From the NCBI GenBank assembly GCA_019747165.1, contig JAIERC010000043.1, positions 1-46,341 on the forward strand: DNA of 46,341 nt, in the 5' to 3' direction. This stretch comes from Sphingomonas sp. Lineage in GTDB: Bacteria; Pseudomonadota; Alphaproteobacteria; Sphingomonadales; Sphingomonadaceae. Of this stretch, positions 37,393-46,341 are shown piece by piece (the stretch's first letter is position 1; every line of letters begins with the position of its first letter). The notes under the pieces are model-generated. The model had not been told where the DNA came from, did no database searches, and worked only from the letters and a program-made list of their open reading frames with translations. The translations under genes and the position numbers were made by a program.

Positions 37393-38331
37393 ATGGCCTC
37401 GACGCCGCGCGATGCGATAATTGATCGCGCATCCGCCACCATCACCGCAAGCCTGATCGGGGAAGCGCCCCGCGCCATCGTTCGCAGCTTTTTCGACGAG
37501 GCGACCTTCACGGCCAGTCATGTCGTGCATGATCCCGAAAGTCGGATCGCAGCGATCATTGATTCGGTCCTGGACTTCGATCCTGCGTCGGCGCGCACCG
37601 GCCATATGTCGGCCGATGTGATTATCGATTATGTCCGCGCGGAAGGGTTGACCGTTGAATGGTTGCTCGAAACCCACGCCCATGCCGATCATTTCTCTGC
37701 CGCACCCTATTTGCAGGAAAAACTGGGCGGCAGGATCGCCATCGGTCGGTCGATCACGACGGTGCAGCAAGTGTTCGGCACGCTGTTCAATGAGACCACC
37801 AGCTTCGATCGCGATGGATCGCAATTTGGCCAGTTGTTCGACGATGGCGATCGTTTCAGCATCGGCGGGCTGGAGGCGATCGTGCTGCATGTCCCCGGCC
37901 ATACGCCTGCCGACCTTGCCTATGTGATCGGCGACGCGGTGTTCCCCGGTGACACGATCTTCATGCCCGATTTCGGCACGGCACGCGCCGATTTTCCCGG
38001 CGGCGATGCGCGCCAGCTGTTCCGCTCGATCCGTCGCCTTCTGTCGCTGCCTCGCGCGGCACGGCTGTTCCTGTGCCATGACTACAAGGCCCCCGGACGC
38101 GATGTCTTTGCTTGGGAAACGACGATCGGCGCCCAGCGCGACGGCAATGTTCATGTTCATGACGGCGTGGACGAGGATGCATTCGTCGCGATGCGAACGG
38201 CGCGCGATGCCACGCTGGATATGCCCCGCCTGATCCTGCCTGCCATTCAGGTCAATATGCGCGGCGGCCACCTGCCCGAGCCCGAGGCCAATGGCACGCG
38301 CTATCTCAAAATCCCGCTCGACACGGTCTGA
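37393..38331 (+). CDS. MBL-fold hydrolase, persulfide dioxygenase (ETHE1/Blh)-like
   Basis: LETHAHADHFSAAPYLQEKLGGRIAIG; GLEAIVLHVPGHTPADLAYVIGDAVFPGDTIFMPDFGTARADFPGGDARQLFRSIRRLLSLP...LCHDY. Confidence 0.88.
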   Translation: MASTPRDAIIDRASATITASLIGEAPRAIVRSFFDEATFTASHVVHDPESRIAAIIDSVLDFDPASARTGHMSADVIIDYVRAEGLTVEWLLETHAHADHFSAAPYLQEKLGGRIAIGRSITTVQQVFGTLFNETTSFDRDGSQFGQLFDDGDRFSIGGLEAIVLHVPGHTPADLAYVIGDAVFPGDTIFMPDFGTARADFPGGDARQLFRSIRRLLSLPRAARLFLCHDYKAPGRDVFAWETTIGAQRDGNVHVHDGVDEDAFVAMRTARDATLDMPRLILPAIQVNMRGGHLPEPEANGTRYLKIPLDTV

Positions 38332-38337
38332 TTACGC

Positions 38338-39132
38338 TTGATCGATACCCTTCATTACGGACTTGGCGCGCTGTCCGGCGTTCTTGTCGGCTTCACGCTC
38401 GGGCTGGTCGGCGGGGGTGGATCGATTCTGGCCGTGCCGCTGATGGTCTATGTCGTGGGGGTGGCGAGCCCGCATATCGCGATCGGCACCAGCGCGCTGG
38501 CGGTGGCCGTCAACGCCGCGACCGGACTGATCAGCCATGCCCGATCCGGCACCGTCAAGTGGCGGTGCGGGGGGATGTACGCGGCTGCAGGCATTTTCGG
38601 CGCACTTGCCGGATCGACGGTGGGCAAGGCATTTGACGGCGACCGGCTGCTGTTCCTGTTCGCACTCGTCATGGTCGTGGTTGGCGCGGCAATGCTGCGC
38701 GGGCGGAACAACAGGGGCGTCGAGGCGGCCGTGTGCAACCGCACCAATGCACCGAAAGTGTTCGGCTTTGGACTGGGCACGGGCGCGTTTTCCGGCTTTT
38801 TCGGCATTGGCGGAGGCTTCCTGATCGTGCCGGGGCTAGTGGCTGCAACGGGCATGCCGATCATCAATGCCGTCGGCACGAGCTTGATCGCCGTTACCGC
38901 TTTTGGGCTGACGACGGCGGCAAACTATGCCTGGTCGGGGTTGATCGACTGGCCGCTTGCCGGGGTGTTCATTGCCGGTGGCATCATCGGCGGGCTTGGC
39001 GGCACGGTGCTGGCCAAGCGGCTTGCCGATGGGGGCAAGCTGACGACGATATTTGCCGGTCTGATTTTTGTCGTTGCGGCATATATGATCGGGAAAAGCG
39101 CTGGGGCAATCGGCTTGATTGGATCGCCATGA
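38338..39132 (+). CDS. TauE/SafE-family sulfite exporter-like permease
   Basis: FTLGLVGGGGSILAVPLMVYVVGVASPHIAIGTSALAVAVNA; FSGFFGIGGGFLIVPGLVAATGMPIINAVGTSLIAV. Confidence 0.9.
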   Translation: MIDTLHYGLGALSGVLVGFTLGLVGGGGSILAVPLMVYVVGVASPHIAIGTSALAVAVNAATGLISHARSGTVKWRCGGMYAAAGIFGALAGSTVGKAFDGDRLLFLFALVMVVVGAAMLRGRNNRGVEAAVCNRTNAPKVFGFGLGTGAFSGFFGIGGGFLIVPGLVAATGMPIINAVGTSLIAVTAFGLTTAANYAWSGLIDWPLAGVFIAGGIIGGLGGTVLAKRLADGGKLTTIFAGLIFVVAAYMIGKSAGAIGLIGSP

Positions 39133-39279
39133 GTGCTTGTTCGTGAAAGCATCCGTCGCCTACCGAAAGATGCGGTCGGTCATTGCCGAAAGTCCTGATC
39201 TCGCTCCAGATCGGGCTCTTCAGCGGGCGGTGGCAATCGCGGGCTTCGGCCCGATGACAGATGATCGAGATTGGTTTAG

Positions 39280-39696
39280 GTGGCGTTGATGGCACTCTGG
39301 CGCGCCTATTTTCTGAAGCATCAACGGCTAGCATTTATGCTGGTCGCGGTGGCGCTGCTCGCCAAAGCGATCGTGCCGCAGGGGTTTATGGTCATGCCGT
39401 CAAACGGCACGATCATGGTCGCGCTCTGCTCGGGCCAAGGGCCACAAATGGTTGCGCTCGATCTGGGCAAGAGCGCCGAAGATCAGGGCGGCGATCATCA
39501 GGATGGCAACAATGCCCATCCGCCATGCGCCTTTTCCGGGCTCAGTATGGCGGCAGCGCCGGGTGCCGACCTTGTGTTGCTCGGGCTTGCCATCGCCTAT
39601 GTCCTGACGCTCGGGTTCCTGCCTGTCGTCTTCCGCGCTCAACGCGCGCCTTCTCGTCTGCGACCGCCGCTGCGCGCGCCGCCGGTCTTCGGCTGA
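39280..39696 (+). CDS. DUF2946-like membrane protein
   Basis: KHQRLAFMLVAVALLAKAIVPQGFMVMPSNGTIMVALCSGQG...PPCAFSGL; next to copper genes. Confidence 0.75.
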   Translation: MALMALWRAYFLKHQRLAFMLVAVALLAKAIVPQGFMVMPSNGTIMVALCSGQGPQMVALDLGKSAEDQGGDHQDGNNAHPPCAFSGLSMAAAPGADLVLLGLAIAYVLTLGFLPVVFRAQRAPSRLRPPLRAPPVFG

Positions 39697-39770
39697 TCCT
39701 GTCCGCCTGATCTGCTGACCCGCCCGCTGCCGATCGCGGCAGCGGAGCGCCGTGACGAGAGATATATTCA

Positions 39771-40004
39771 ATGGCCTATCATGTCGTCGCGCGGCCCGAG
39801 CGGTCGCGTGAAGGCGCGTTCGATCTGCAAATGCAGATGAACCGCGCATGCCTGCCTTGGCACATCCGCGAGCTGCGCCGGATCAGGCGGTCCGCCTGGC
39901 TCGCGATCCTGCTGTTCACGCCGTTCCACATCGCGCCCTTGGCGGTCGGACCAGCCACCGCCTCGGCCACTTCCCTTTCCATCCATTCGGAGAATAACCA
40001 ATGA
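39771..40004 (+). CDS. Hypothetical 77-aa protein with one hydrophobic segment
   Basis: Upstream GAGAG; its stop overlaps the PCuAC start codon. Confidence 0.45.
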   Translation: MAYHVVARPERSREGAFDLQMQMNRACLPWHIRELRRIRRSAWLAILLFTPFHIAPLAVGPATASATSLSIHSENNQ

Positions 40005-40483
40005 CCTATGCCCGCCACTTCCTCGCGCTAACTGCCGCGATCCTTGCCGTCCCGCTCGCTGCGCACGATGCTACGGTGGGCAAACTCAAGATTGGCCATC
40101 CCTGGTCACGCGAGACCGCACCCGGCCAGAGCGCCGGTGGCGGGTTCCTGACGATCACCAACACCGGCAAGCAGGCCGACCGACTGATGTCAGCAACATC
40201 GCCCGCCGCCGCCGAGGTACAAATTCACACCGTTTCGATGACGGACGGCATCATGCGCATGCGCGAACTGCCCGGCGGCCTCGAGATTCCCGCAGGCGCG
40301 ACGGTCGCACTCAAGCCGGCCGGCTTTCACATCATGCTCATCGGGCTGAAAACACCGCTCAAGCAGGGCAAGATGGTCCCCGCCGAACTGCGCTTCCAGC
40401 GTGCGGGCAAGGTCAAAATCAACTTCAAAGTCGAAGCGATCGCCTATGCCGGCCCGGAAGGCGGCGATCATGCAGCGCACTAA
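40001..40483 (+). CDS. Copper chaperone PCu(A)C
   Basis: IGHPWSRETAPGQSAGGGFLTITNTG...AAAEVQIHTVSMTDGIMRMRELPGGLEIPAGATVALKPAGFHIMLIGLKTPLKQG. Confidence 0.92.
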   Translation: MTYARHFLALTAAILAVPLAAHDATVGKLKIGHPWSRETAPGQSAGGGFLTITNTGKQADRLMSATSPAAAEVQIHTVSMTDGIMRMRELPGGLEIPAGATVALKPAGFHIMLIGLKTPLKQGKMVPAELRFQRAGKVKINFKVEAIAYAGPEGGDHAAH

Positions 40484-41096
40484 GGCAGGTGGACGCCTGC
40501 GCATCATTCGAATCGCGCTGTGGGGCCTGGTAGCGCTCGCGGCGGGCGTTGCGGCCTATCTCTTCGTCCAGGGGCAAAGCGCACCACCATCGCCCGCGCA
40601 AAGCTATGCCAGCGCGATCGGCGGCCCGTTCGTGCTGACCGATCCGGCGGGCAAGCCGGTCAGCAACCAAACGCTGAAGGGCAAGCCGTTCGCGATCTTC
40701 TTCGGCTTCACCCGCTGCCCCGATGTTTGCCCGACGACGCTCAGCCGTCTGGCGGCGCTGCGCAAGCAACTCGGGGCTGACGGCCAGAAGTTCAACATCG
40801 TCTACGTCTCGGTCGATCCCGGCCACGATAAGCCGGCTGACATCGGCCAATATGTAGCGCTGTTCGGTACGCCGATCATCGGCCTGACCGGCACCGATGC
40901 GCAGATCGCGCAAGTCGTGAAGGCCTATCGCGTCTTCTACGAAAAGGTGCCGCAGCCGGGCGGCGACTACACGATCGACCATACCGCCACCGTCTTCCTA
41001 ATGGGGCCGCAAGGCGAGTTCGTGACCACCATCGATCATCAGGAGGGGCAAGACACTGCCCTTGCCAAGCTCAAGCGGCTGATCGCCGCGAGCTGA
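40470..41096 (+). CDS. SCO-family protein (SCO1/SenC)
   Basis: FFGFTRCPDVCPTTLSRLAALRKQL; YTIDHTATVFLMGPQGEFV. Confidence 0.93.
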   Translation: MQRTKAGGRLRIIRIALWGLVALAAGVAAYLFVQGQSAPPSPAQSYASAIGGPFVLTDPAGKPVSNQTLKGKPFAIFFGFTRCPDVCPTTLSRLAALRKQLGADGQKFNIVYVSVDPGHDKPADIGQYVALFGTPIIGLTGTDAQIAQVVKAYRVFYEKVPQPGGDYTIDHTATVFLMGPQGEFVTTIDHQEGQDTALAKLKRLIAAS

Positions 41097-41129
41097 CGGA
41101 CAGCCATTTAAATTCAAGGAAATCGACCC

Positions 41130-43223
41130 GTGAAGACTTCAACTATTGCCATTGCTGCCAGCCTTTTGGCCGCATCACCCGCCGTCGCGCAGGACCGACC
41201 CCGCGAAGACCAACCCGGCTGGACGCCGACCGACATCGTCGTCACCGCCACGCGCGAAAAGGGCTATAGCGCGCCCGAGGCAAGCACGCTGCGCACCTCC
41301 GTGCCTATCATCGAGACGCCGCAGTCGGTGCAGGTGCTGACCCGCACGCTGATCGACGAGCAGCAGCTGACCACGCTGGCGGATGCGACGCGCAACATTT
41401 CGGGGGTCGTGCCCGCGCTGCCATCCGAGGCAGTGCTCGCCAACCCGATCGTCCGCGGCTTCGAATCCGAAGTCTTCGTCGATGGCTTGATCGCTTATGG
41501 TGACACCGCTGTGGTCGATCCGTCGAGCCTGACGGCGGTCGAGCGGATCGAGGTCGCCAAGGGGCCGACGTCGCTGCTGTTCGGCGGCGGCACGGGATCG
41601 CCCGTGGGTGGCCTGATCAACCTCGTGACCAAGACGCCGGTCGATCGCCTGATCTATGCCGCATCGATCCGCGCGGGCAGCTTTTCGACGGTGCAGCCCT
41701 CGGTCGATATCAACGTGCCGATCACCGGCAACATCGGCGTGCGTTTTGCGGGCGACTATACCAGCAGCGACGATGCGATCGACAAGGTCGGGATCGAGCG
41801 GTTCAGCCTGAACCCGTCGTTCCGTGCCAGCTTCGGTGATACCGATCTGGTCGTTCGCGGTTCCTACAGCGACGTGAAGCAACTCGAATATGCTGGTCTT
41901 CCAGCGGCCATTGCCCGGCGCGTCGACATCAACCCGTTCCGCTTCTCGGGCGCGACAAATGCGCCGAAAACCGAGATCGAAAACCTGATGATCACGGGGG
42001 TCTTGACCCACCGGTTCAGCGACAAGGTGAAGGCGGCGGTGCAGCTGCGCCGCTATGAAAGTGACTTCTACGAATATGCCAGCTTCCCGTTCTTTTCCTT
42101 CTTCCCGGCCACGGGGCCAACCAGCTACCCGATCATCAAGGGCACGCTGCCGGTGCATGTCGACGAATGGACCGTCGATGCCAGCCTGACTGCTGAGTTC
42201 AACACCGGGTCGATCGCGCACGTCCTGCTCGGCGGCGTGCAATATGACGCGACCGACTATAACGGCGCGACCGGCTTCGATTTCACGCCAATCGGGGTGA
42301 TCGATTATGCCAATCCGGCAAGCGACGTGAACTTCGGCGCTGTCCCGGCGCTGGGCGGCATTTTCGTCAACCAGTATCGCACCACCGCGGTCTATGCGCA
42401 GGACCAGCTGACGATTGCGGGTCGCATCCATATCCTCGCCGGGCTGCGCTGGACGAGCCTTGGCATCAGGGAAGTCGTGGGCGGGACCAACAATACGACA
42501 CGCAGTCGGGTCGATCCGCGTGTTGGTGTGACGGTCGATATTGCCGACGGCGTCGCCCTTTATGGCGGCTATGCGACGGGATCGCGGCTGACTCTGTTCT
42601 ATAATGGCGGGGGCACGCCGCCCAGGCCCGAGACGTCGGAAAGCTATGAGGCCGGCATCAAGCTGGGCGCGAAGCAAATCGGCCTGTCGGGCACGATCGC
42701 GCTGTTCCGCCAGTTCCGCGACAATGTGCCGGTCGCCAGCCCGACCATTCCCTTCGCCTCGGTCCAGTCGGGTCGCCAGCGTGCGCAGGGCGTCGAGGCC
42801 GACATCATCTGGGAACCAAGCAAGCAGTGGTCGCTGCTCGCCAGCTACGCCTATACCGACGCAGCGGTGGTCAACGACACCGACGTAGCGAATATCGGAT
42901 CGCGACTGCCGCGCGTACCCGAGCATAGCGGCAGAGTCGCGGTGCGCTATCGCTTCACCGGCAAGCTGAATGGTCTTGGAATTGGCGCAGGCGTGACGGC
43001 TGCGACGGCATCGGAGATCACCATTCCGAACACCCAGCGCGGCGATAGCTTTGCGGTCGTCGATGCGCAGGCGAGCTACCAGACCGGACCGTTCCGCATT
43101 GGCGTGTCGGTCGAGAACCTGTTCGATCGCCGCTATTTTATCCCCTACCAATATCTCAACCAGGCAGTGGTGCGGCCGGGAACGCCGCGTTCCGCCTTCG
43201 TGACGCTCGGCGTCGGTTTCTGA
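41130..43223 (+). CDS. TonB-dependent (siderophore-type) receptor
   Basis: Signal peptide; plug IIETPQSVQVLTRTLIDEQQLTTLADATRNISGVVPALPSEAVLANPIVRGFES; C-terminal VENLFDRRYFIPYQY...FVTLGVGF; GTG start. Confidence 0.92.
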   Translation: MKTSTIAIAASLLAASPAVAQDRPREDQPGWTPTDIVVTATREKGYSAPEASTLRTSVPIIETPQSVQVLTRTLIDEQQLTTLADATRNISGVVPALPSEAVLANPIVRGFESEVFVDGLIAYGDTAVVDPSSLTAVERIEVAKGPTSLLFGGGTGSPVGGLINLVTKTPVDRLIYAASIRAGSFSTVQPSVDINVPITGNIGVRFAGDYTSSDDAIDKVGIERFSLNPSFRASFGDTDLVVRGSYSDVKQLEYAGLPAAIARRVDINPFRFSGATNAPKTEIENLMITGVLTHRFSDKVKAAVQLRRYESDFYEYASFPFFSFFPATGPTSYPIIKGTLPVHVDEWTVDASLTAEFNTGSIAHVLLGGVQYDATDYNGATGFDFTPIGVIDYANPASDVNFGAVPALGGIFVNQYRTTAVYAQDQLTIAGRIHILAGLRWTSLGIREVVGGTNNTTRSRVDPRVGVTVDIADGVALYGGYATGSRLTLFYNGGGTPPRPETSESYEAGIKLGAKQIGLSGTIALFRQFRDNVPVASPTIPFASVQSGRQRAQGVEADIIWEPSKQWSLLASYAYTDAAVVNDTDVANIGSRLPRVPEHSGRVAVRYRFTGKLNGLGIGAGVTAATASEITIPNTQRGDSFAVVDAQASYQTGPFRIGVSVENLFDRRYFIPYQYLNQAVVRPGTPRSAFVTLGVGF

Positions 43224-43246
43224 AGCCGCTTCTTGATCAAGGGAGA

Positions 43247-44131
43247 ATGACGATGACAATCGATCGACGGATGCTGCTCGGCGGCATGGCGGGCGCGGCA
43301 GCGCTCGGCCCGTTTCTCGCGCTTGAGAAGGCAATGGCGGCGCAGGCGGCAAGCGCTGCGCCACCCGCCAATCCCAGCGTCGAGGAGCAAAAGGCGATGG
43401 CGGCCCGACATATGGGTACAATGGAGACAGTTCTTGGGCCGGGGCTGTGGGGCAAGGAAGAAGTGGCGATGCTGCTCTATCCAGGCTTCACCGCGCTCGA
43501 CCTGGTCGGGCCGCACTATTTCTTCGCCTGTATGTTCGGCGCGAAGGTGCATCTGGTCACCACCGCCACACCCAACGCGGCGGTGCCTTCGGACCTTGGA
43601 CTCGCCATCCAGCCTACAACGACGATGAAGGACTGCCCGAAGGATCTCGATCTCATATTCATCCCCGGCGGCACCGACGGCACGATGAAGGTGATGAACG
43701 ATCCCGTCGCGATCGCCTGGCTTCAGGACCGCGCGTCGCGCGCAAGGCATGTCACCAGCGTCTGCACCGGTTCGATGATCCTCGGCAAAGCGGGGCTGCT
43801 GAAAGGCAAGCGCGCGACCTCGCACTGGGCGGCGCGCAATGTCCTGCCGGATTTCGGGGCGATCCCGGTTGACGCACGCGTCGTCACCGACGGCAAGGTC
43901 ACCACGGGCGCGGGCGTGTCGGCGGGACTGGACTTCGGGATCGCCCTCGTCGCCGCGCTCCGGGGCAAGGCCTATGCCGAGGCGCTCATGCTCCAAGCCG
44001 AATACCACCCCGAGCCGCCCTTCCCCGGCGGAACTATGGCGACCACGACGCCTGCCGTAGGCGGCATGATGGGCGAAATGTTTGCGCCGCTGGAAAGCAA
44101 GTTCCGGGCGATCGCCAAGCAGCAGGGCTAG
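43247..44131 (+). CDS. DJ-1/PfpI (isonitrile hydratase-like) protein with Tat-like signal
   Basis: MTIDRRMLLGGMAGAAALGPFLA; MLLYPGFTALDLVGPHYFFACMFGAKVHLVTT; VTSVCTGSMILGKAGLLKGKRATSHWAA. Confidence 0.85.
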   Translation: MTMTIDRRMLLGGMAGAAALGPFLALEKAMAAQAASAAPPANPSVEEQKAMAARHMGTMETVLGPGLWGKEEVAMLLYPGFTALDLVGPHYFFACMFGAKVHLVTTATPNAAVPSDLGLAIQPTTTMKDCPKDLDLIFIPGGTDGTMKVMNDPVAIAWLQDRASRARHVTSVCTGSMILGKAGLLKGKRATSHWAARNVLPDFGAIPVDARVVTDGKVTTGAGVSAGLDFGIALVAALRGKAYAEALMLQAEYHPEPPFPGGTMATTTPAVGGMMGEMFAPLESKFRAIAKQQG

Positions 44132-44298
44132 GGTTCTGTACTGCGGCGAGCCATGCTGCGCAGGTTCGACCCATTCGTATCCGCTACGCCAAACCGCGCG
44201 GCCATTCGGCAACGTGAATGAACGTCCAAAGTTGGGATGGTCAAAGGCTAAATCGAGCATCCTAGATTGGGTCCTTCGAGACTCTATCCGTTGCAAGC

Positions 44299-44841
44299 CT
44301 ATGCTCGAAAGGACGCTAGCATTCCGCGGATCTGGCCGTCCAATCGCTGACGTGCATGGCGCAAACGGGCGAGGAATAAGGCTGCTTCATCCTCCCCGAT
44401 CTCGAGCGTTGTTTGTTGGATGGCTGCGGCACGGAGGCTGGTAAGTTTGATGATCAAACGCCACTTGCCCATCGACTCCTCGATTGTCGCGCTGGTGCCA
44501 TGGCATAGGAATGTTCGATACCGATGGAGATCTTTGAACTCATCCAGAGCGCTCGCTACTCTTGAGCCCACCGCTGCTAGCGGCCCCTCCGCATCTACTA
44601 CAATTCTCAGAGCTTCGAAGCGCTTGCCGACCAGATGGGGTAGTAGGCCCTCAGCACCGCTGGTTGCGATCGTCGACAGATGGCTGAGAGCTTCACTGAC
44701 TGCCGCTTCGGCAAAAGCGAATTCTTCGATGCAGCGCCCTCGCCAGAGGCTGCATTCGCTGGCGGATGTAGACTGGCCGCAATGGTTAGCTTCGACCAAA
44801 GGAGTGAACGCGTTCATTTTTCTACGGTAGGGTATACTCAT
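44299..44841 (-). CDS. Hypothetical protein with HEPN-like R-X4-H motif
   Basis: ORF 44299..44901 (internal ATG at 44841 more plausible); SALDEFKDLHRYRTFLCHGTS. Confidence 0.5.
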   Translation of the reverse strand: MSIPYRRKMNAFTPLVEANHCGQSTSASECSLWRGRCIEEFAFAEAAVSEALSHLSTIATSGAEGLLPHLVGKRFEALRIVVDAEGPLAAVGSRVASALDEFKDLHRYRTFLCHGTSATIEESMGKWRLIIKLTSLRAAAIQQTTLEIGEDEAALFLARLRHARQRLDGQIRGMLASFRA

Positions 44842-45521
44842 TACCGATGCCTTGCGCATCGTGCTTGCGGCTAGGCCATTTCGTTCAACTTGATGCCGCA
44901 AATCGCCGGCTGAACAGATGTCCAGAACTGGGAGGGGACTAAGGGGCCGCGAGCGACCGCAAATGGGTCATTCCGCCCGATCATGGCCGTGCCAGCGCGG
45001 AGGTTCGCCGCGCCCTTCGTCGCACTCCCGTCCAAAACCGGCCCCGGAATCGTGGTCAGAATCTGATACCTGCATGGGTCAAAGAGTAGCCGCTTATGCG
45101 TCCGGCTCAAGGAAAGGGCTGGCAGGGTCAAAGGCCTGGATCGAATCACCAGCGCGGGCAGATTTGCATGCTCCGAAAGATCGCGAGTGATTTCTGCCTC
45201 AGCCCCGCCGCAGCGAGCCCGGTCGTGACCCGACATGCGGTCGCAACATCTGCGAAACAGGAGAGCGCCGATGACTGTCGCGACGATCTCACCCACCCCA
45301 TGGACCGACCAGTCTGTCTCTGGCGTCGGAAAATCGCGGCGCACCATGCGCCGCAATGCAGCGCCACCGGGCGCAATAGAACAGATTGGAAAGGGGAAGA
45401 GCGATCGGAAGGGGAGTTGGAAAAAATTGGATGCGCCGACAGGCGCAGCTGGTTTTTGCAAACTTGCCTTTCGATCCGTGCGTGCACCGGCACGCGCGAT
45501 CGTTCCTGAAGGATATGGTTT

Positions 45522-46341
45522 ATGCGATCAATCTATCCACAACGCCCCAGCGACGAGCATGCGGGCGATCACGTCGTGGTGTTCGATGTCGAATCGATCG
45601 TCGATAATGAAACTGATGATGGCAGCTTCCCGAAGTGGCCGTTGCACCGGCCGGTGGTTGCGAGCTTCCTGACCGCGTCGCTGCAGGATCGTCGCTACCG
45701 GTTCCGGATGACGAGCATCGTCTGCCAGCCGGGTAGGGAAGGGGACTTCTACCAGGCGGTCGATGCGCAGATGACGACGGGTGCGACCACCGTCGGGTTC
45801 AACAGCCGCGGTTATGATTTGCCGGTGCTGCAGCTCGGGGCAATCGCCGAACGGCGGTTCGATCTGACAGGCTTGTCGCACCATGCACGCGCGCACCGCT
45901 TTGGCCGGTCGCACTGCGATCTGGCAGAGATGTATTCGCTCTATGGCGGGACCAAACGGCCGAGCTTGTCGGAGGTCTGTGACCGGCTCAGTATCCCTGT
46001 GAAAACGACCGTCCACGGCAGCGACGTCGGTGCGCTTTGGCGATCGGGCGACGTCGATGCCATTGCGCGCTACTGCGAGGAAGATGTCGCCGCGACCTAT
46101 TGTGCCTGGCTTGCGCATCATGCCTGGCGGCACAGCGATGAAGCGCTGATTGTCCGGCCGCTTGCCGCCTTCGCGCAGTGGATCGAACGTTCGCCCAAAC
46201 GCGCGCACCTCATGCCGTTTGCAACGTCGCCGGCTGCCGTCTGGGCACGATCTCGCGCGCTGGCGCTGGGCATTGCCGATGCGCTGAAACTTGCCGAGCG
46301 CCGTGTCCAGCACGCCGCCGACGAACGCGCGTTCAGCGGCG
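45522..46341 (+). CDS. PolB-like 3'-5' exonuclease (RNase H fold), truncated at window end
   Basis: Missing from ORF track because no stop lies in the window: MRSIYPQRPSDEHAGDHVVVFDVESIVDNE...TTVGFNSRGYDLPVL...CDLAEMYSLYGGTKRPSLSEVCDRL...DVDAIARYCEEDVAATYCAWL; AAGGA upstream. Confidence 0.85.
   Translation, partial: MRSIYPQRPSDEHAGDHVVVFDVESIVDNETDDGSFPKWPLHRPVVASFLTASLQDRRYRFRMTSIVCQPGREGDFYQAVDAQMTTGATTVGFNSRGYDLPVLQLGAIAERRFDLTGLSHHARAHRFGRSHCDLAEMYSLYGGTKRPSLSEVCDRLSIPVKTTVHGSDVGALWRSGDVDAIARYCEEDVAATYCAWLAHHAWRHSDEALIVRPLAAFAQWIERSPKRAHLMPFATSPAAVWARSRALALGIADALKLAERRVQHAADERAFSG

Noticed and set aside
41175-43421. 748-aa minus-strand ORF
   Set aside because: Antisense shadow of the TonB receptor gene in GC-rich DNA; Arg/Asp-rich, no recognisable domain
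44871-45520. Overlapping ORFs 44871..45461(-), 45096..45509(+), 45235..45672(+)
   Set aside because: Mutually overlapping with no recognisable domain; coding status cannot be decided from sequence alone
1-46341. CRISPR arrays, tRNA/rRNA genes, integrase or transposase
   Set aside because: No regularly spaced direct repeats, tRNA-like cloverleaf, rRNA signature or recombinase motifs were noticed on reading; not an exhaustive computational scan

Overview
GC-rich, alphaproteobacterial-looking (probably sphingomonad) accessory DNA, most likely from a conjugative or mobilizable plasmid or ICE. Four blocks are visible. (1) ~100-3170: mobilization locus with a candidate oriT (inverted repeat abutting CATCCTG|C), a ribbon-helix-helix/MobC-like gene and a VirD2/MOBP-type relaxase with an LPD7-like region. 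(2) ~3750-16610, minus strand: defence island with a complete QatABCD locus, then a translationally coupled trio (sigma70-like protein, RapA/SNF2-type helicase, sacsin-like GHKL ATPase with a C-terminal degenerate HNH/treble-clef region), then a tandem-XRE + Dam-family adenine methyltransferase fusion. The trio is the best candidate here for an undescribed or poorly described system. (3) ~16900-39130: sulfide/persulfide and bd-oxidase respiratory island: DUF2202 ferritin-like, cydX (too short for the ORF track), cydB, cydA, cydDC, peroxiredoxins, orphan Rieske, SQR, rhodanese, a split TolC/RND exporter, SqrR/BigR-like ArsR, TrxC, DsrE-like, TsdA-like dihaem cytochrome, MBL persulfide dioxygenase and TauE. 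A recurrent dyad, approximately G[AC]TTAC-N9-[AG][CT]AATC, sits in at least three and probably four or five of its promoter regions. (4) ~39280-44130: copper/TonB block: DUF2946, PCuAC, SCO, TonB receptor, Tat-type DJ-1/PfpI protein. The window ends in an open PolB-like 3'-5' exonuclease gene that is missing from the ORF track. No rRNA, tRNA, CRISPR array, transposase or integrase was recognised. All family calls come from motif reading, not database searches.
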